Shown one piece after another: positions 61,088 through 64,000 of a DNA stretch of 64,000 nucleotides. The notes beneath the pieces are model-generated. The model was not told the origin of the DNA. It saw only the letters and a program-made list of their open reading frames with translations, and ran no database searches. The stretch's first letter is position 1. Every line of letters begins with the position of its first letter. A program made the position numbers and the translations under genes. This DNA comes from Actinomadura rudentiformis. Lineage in GTDB: Bacteria; Actinomycetota; Actinomycetes; Streptosporangiales; Streptosporangiaceae. The DNA lies in assembly GCF_008923185.1 (NCBI RefSeq), contig NZ_WBMT01000011.1, positions 124,001-188,000 of the forward strand, written 5' to 3'.

Positions 61088-61109
61088 TTGTCCACAGAAC
61101 GCGGTTCTG
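61088..61109. promoter_or_regulatory. DnaA-box-like TTGTCCACA and CAGAAC-GCG-GTTCTG dyad upstream of recQ
   Basis: TTGTCCACA (61088-61096) equals the preferred actinobacterial DnaA box. Overlapping it, CAGAAC/GTTCTG (61095-61109) is a perfect 15-bp dyad with a 3-bp centre, one short of a LexA box (GAAC-N4-GTTC). CGCGTT/AACGCG also flanks the box. Confidence 0.4.
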
Positions 61110-61145
61110 GTGCGAGGTGTCGGCGGGGGCTGGTAGCAAGGAGGC

Positions 61146-63284
<2,139 letters not shown>

Positions 63285-63366
63285 ACCATCGCCCTGTTGA
63301 AATGCTCTCAAGTCCATGTGGGGCCAGGTCTGCCAAGCCACCCCAGGAGTAGTACCGTCCCTGTCC

Positions 63367-64000
63367 GTGTCTTCCAAGACCTCCGCCGTGGATCGGCTGC
63401 TCGACTGCCCACCTGGCCTGCTCGACACCACGTTCGATCAGCTCCGGACCCTGCTCGTCGTGCACGAGACCGGCTCCGCGCTCCGGGCCGCCCGCGTCCT
63501 CGGCCGCGAGCAGTCCAGCGTGCAAAAGCAGCTCGACACGCTCAACCGCAACTACCAGGCGATGTGCGGCGAGGTGCTCACGCTGCGGCAGGGGCGCGGC
63601 AAGGACTTCCTGTTCACGCCCACGGGCGAGGAGGCCGTTCAACTGGCACATGTGGCCGTGGCCCAATGGACGGACGCGGTCAACTGGAGCCGCCGCCGCC
63701 TCGGCCGGATGCTCACCGTGGGCACCACCGAGTTCACGCTCCCGATCATTTCCCGCTCCTGGGAACGGGTGTCGGAGGAGTTCCGGCAGCAACAGGTGGA
63801 ATTCAAGGTCGTCCACGTTCGCACCAAGGACCTGTGGTCCCGGCTGGAGACCCGCCAGGTCGACCTGATCTGCGGCAGCATCGTCTGCACCGCGGACGGC
63901 GACCACCGCCTCCGCGACTACGACGTGATCGAGTTCGCCCGCGGCGCCCCGATCCTGCTGACCAACCTGCCCCTCACCGACCTGCCCGACGACCCGGTCC
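63367..64000 (+). CDS. LysR-type regulator, 3' end beyond window
   Basis: At least 211 codons from GTG 63367 (ATG 63316 is also in frame; neither has a convincing ribosome site). Helix-turn-helix: TFDQLRTLLVVHETGSALRAARVLGREQSSVQKQLDTL, quoted only as a location, residues about 20-57. The periplasmic-binding-like effector domain starts RRLGRMLTVGTTEFTLPII and reaches LETRQVDLICGSIV. The wing is longer than usual (RQGRGKDFLFTPTGEEAV). Target unknown; the gene continues to the right. Confidence 0.75.
   Translation, partial: MSSKTSAVDRLLDCPPGLLDTTFDQLRTLLVVHETGSALRAARVLGREQSSVQKQLDTLNRNYQAMCGEVLTLRQGRGKDFLFTPTGEEAVQLAHVAVAQWTDAVNWSRRRLGRMLTVGTTEFTLPIISRSWERVSEEFRQQQVEFKVVHVRTKDLWSRLETRQVDLICGSIVCTADGDHRLRDYDVIEFARGAPILLTNLPLTDLPDDPV

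Noticed and set aside
61088..61096. Chromosomal origin signal (DnaA box).
   Set aside because: A single box; an origin needs a cluster plus dnaA/dnaN neighbours, which are absent.
61095..61109. LexA (SOS) box upstream of recQ.
   Set aside because: The dyad has a three-base centre instead of the required four, so it is reported only as a near-match.

Overview
This 64-kb window is high-GC actinobacterial chromosome. It has dense gene packing, frequent GTG/TTG starts, four-base ATGA/GTGA gene overlaps, several NarL/LuxR-type two-component systems, a LytR-CpsA-Psr protein and an actinobacterial-type topoisomerase subunit A. The overall look fits Streptosporangiales (Nonomuraea-like), but that placement is inference. 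No rRNA, tRNA, CRISPR array, complete insertion sequence or intact prophage was seen.

Layout. 1-3.4 kb: a secreted S15-type hydrolase (cut by the left edge) divergent from a lipoprotein. 3.4-9.7 kb: a kinase/regulator pair, a PadR regulator, and small metabolic genes including a ketosteroid isomerase with all three catalytic positions, a uronate-dehydrogenase-like SDR, a CGNR regulator and a DUF1772 remnant. 9.8-17.7 kb: parC, a lactate-oxidase-family flavoenzyme, an ABC ATPase without permease next to a second kinase/regulator pair, and a secreted amidase. 17.8-23.5 kb: a methyltransferase, small membrane proteins, and a third kinase/regulator pair with a DUF4097 protein. 23.5-26.7 kb: metNIQ preceded by a cysteine-rich leader peptide directly downstream of a good promoter. 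26.7-33.7 kb: an AAA ATPase, an NmrA-like reductase, a DHA2 exporter divergent from an ArsR repressor with a large dyad between them, and small enzymes. 33.7-35.0 kb: a gene graveyard with diverged repeats and two frameshifted remnants.

35.1-41.0 kb holds the most interesting block: a complete STM4011-STM4015-type operon. It has two tandem leucine-rich-repeat proteins, an ATP-grasp protein, an alkaline-phosphatase-superfamily protein and two radical SAM enzymes; the last five genes are joined by four-base overlaps. To my knowledge its function is unknown.

41-46.6 kb carries a truncated CU044_5270-like N-terminus fused by overlap to an LCP gene, more gene debris, a DUF6745 pair and a ThrE-type exporter.

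46.6-58.7 kb is a catabolic island: an FCD-type GntR regulator with a TNGTNNNACNA operator, then a diketo-deoxy-fuconate hydrolase, L-fuconate dehydratase, SDR dehydrogenase, sugar ABC importer, aldo/keto reductase, lactonase and LutABC. Read together this is a full non-phosphorylative L-fucose route (fucose to fuconolactone to fuconate to 2-keto-3-deoxyfuconate to diketo acid to pyruvate plus L-lactate), with LutABC oxidising the lactate. A GH5 endoglycosylceramidase-like secreted enzyme lies convergent to it. The window ends with a RecQ helicase carrying a phosphoribosyltransferase-like tail and a LysR-type regulator cut by the right edge.
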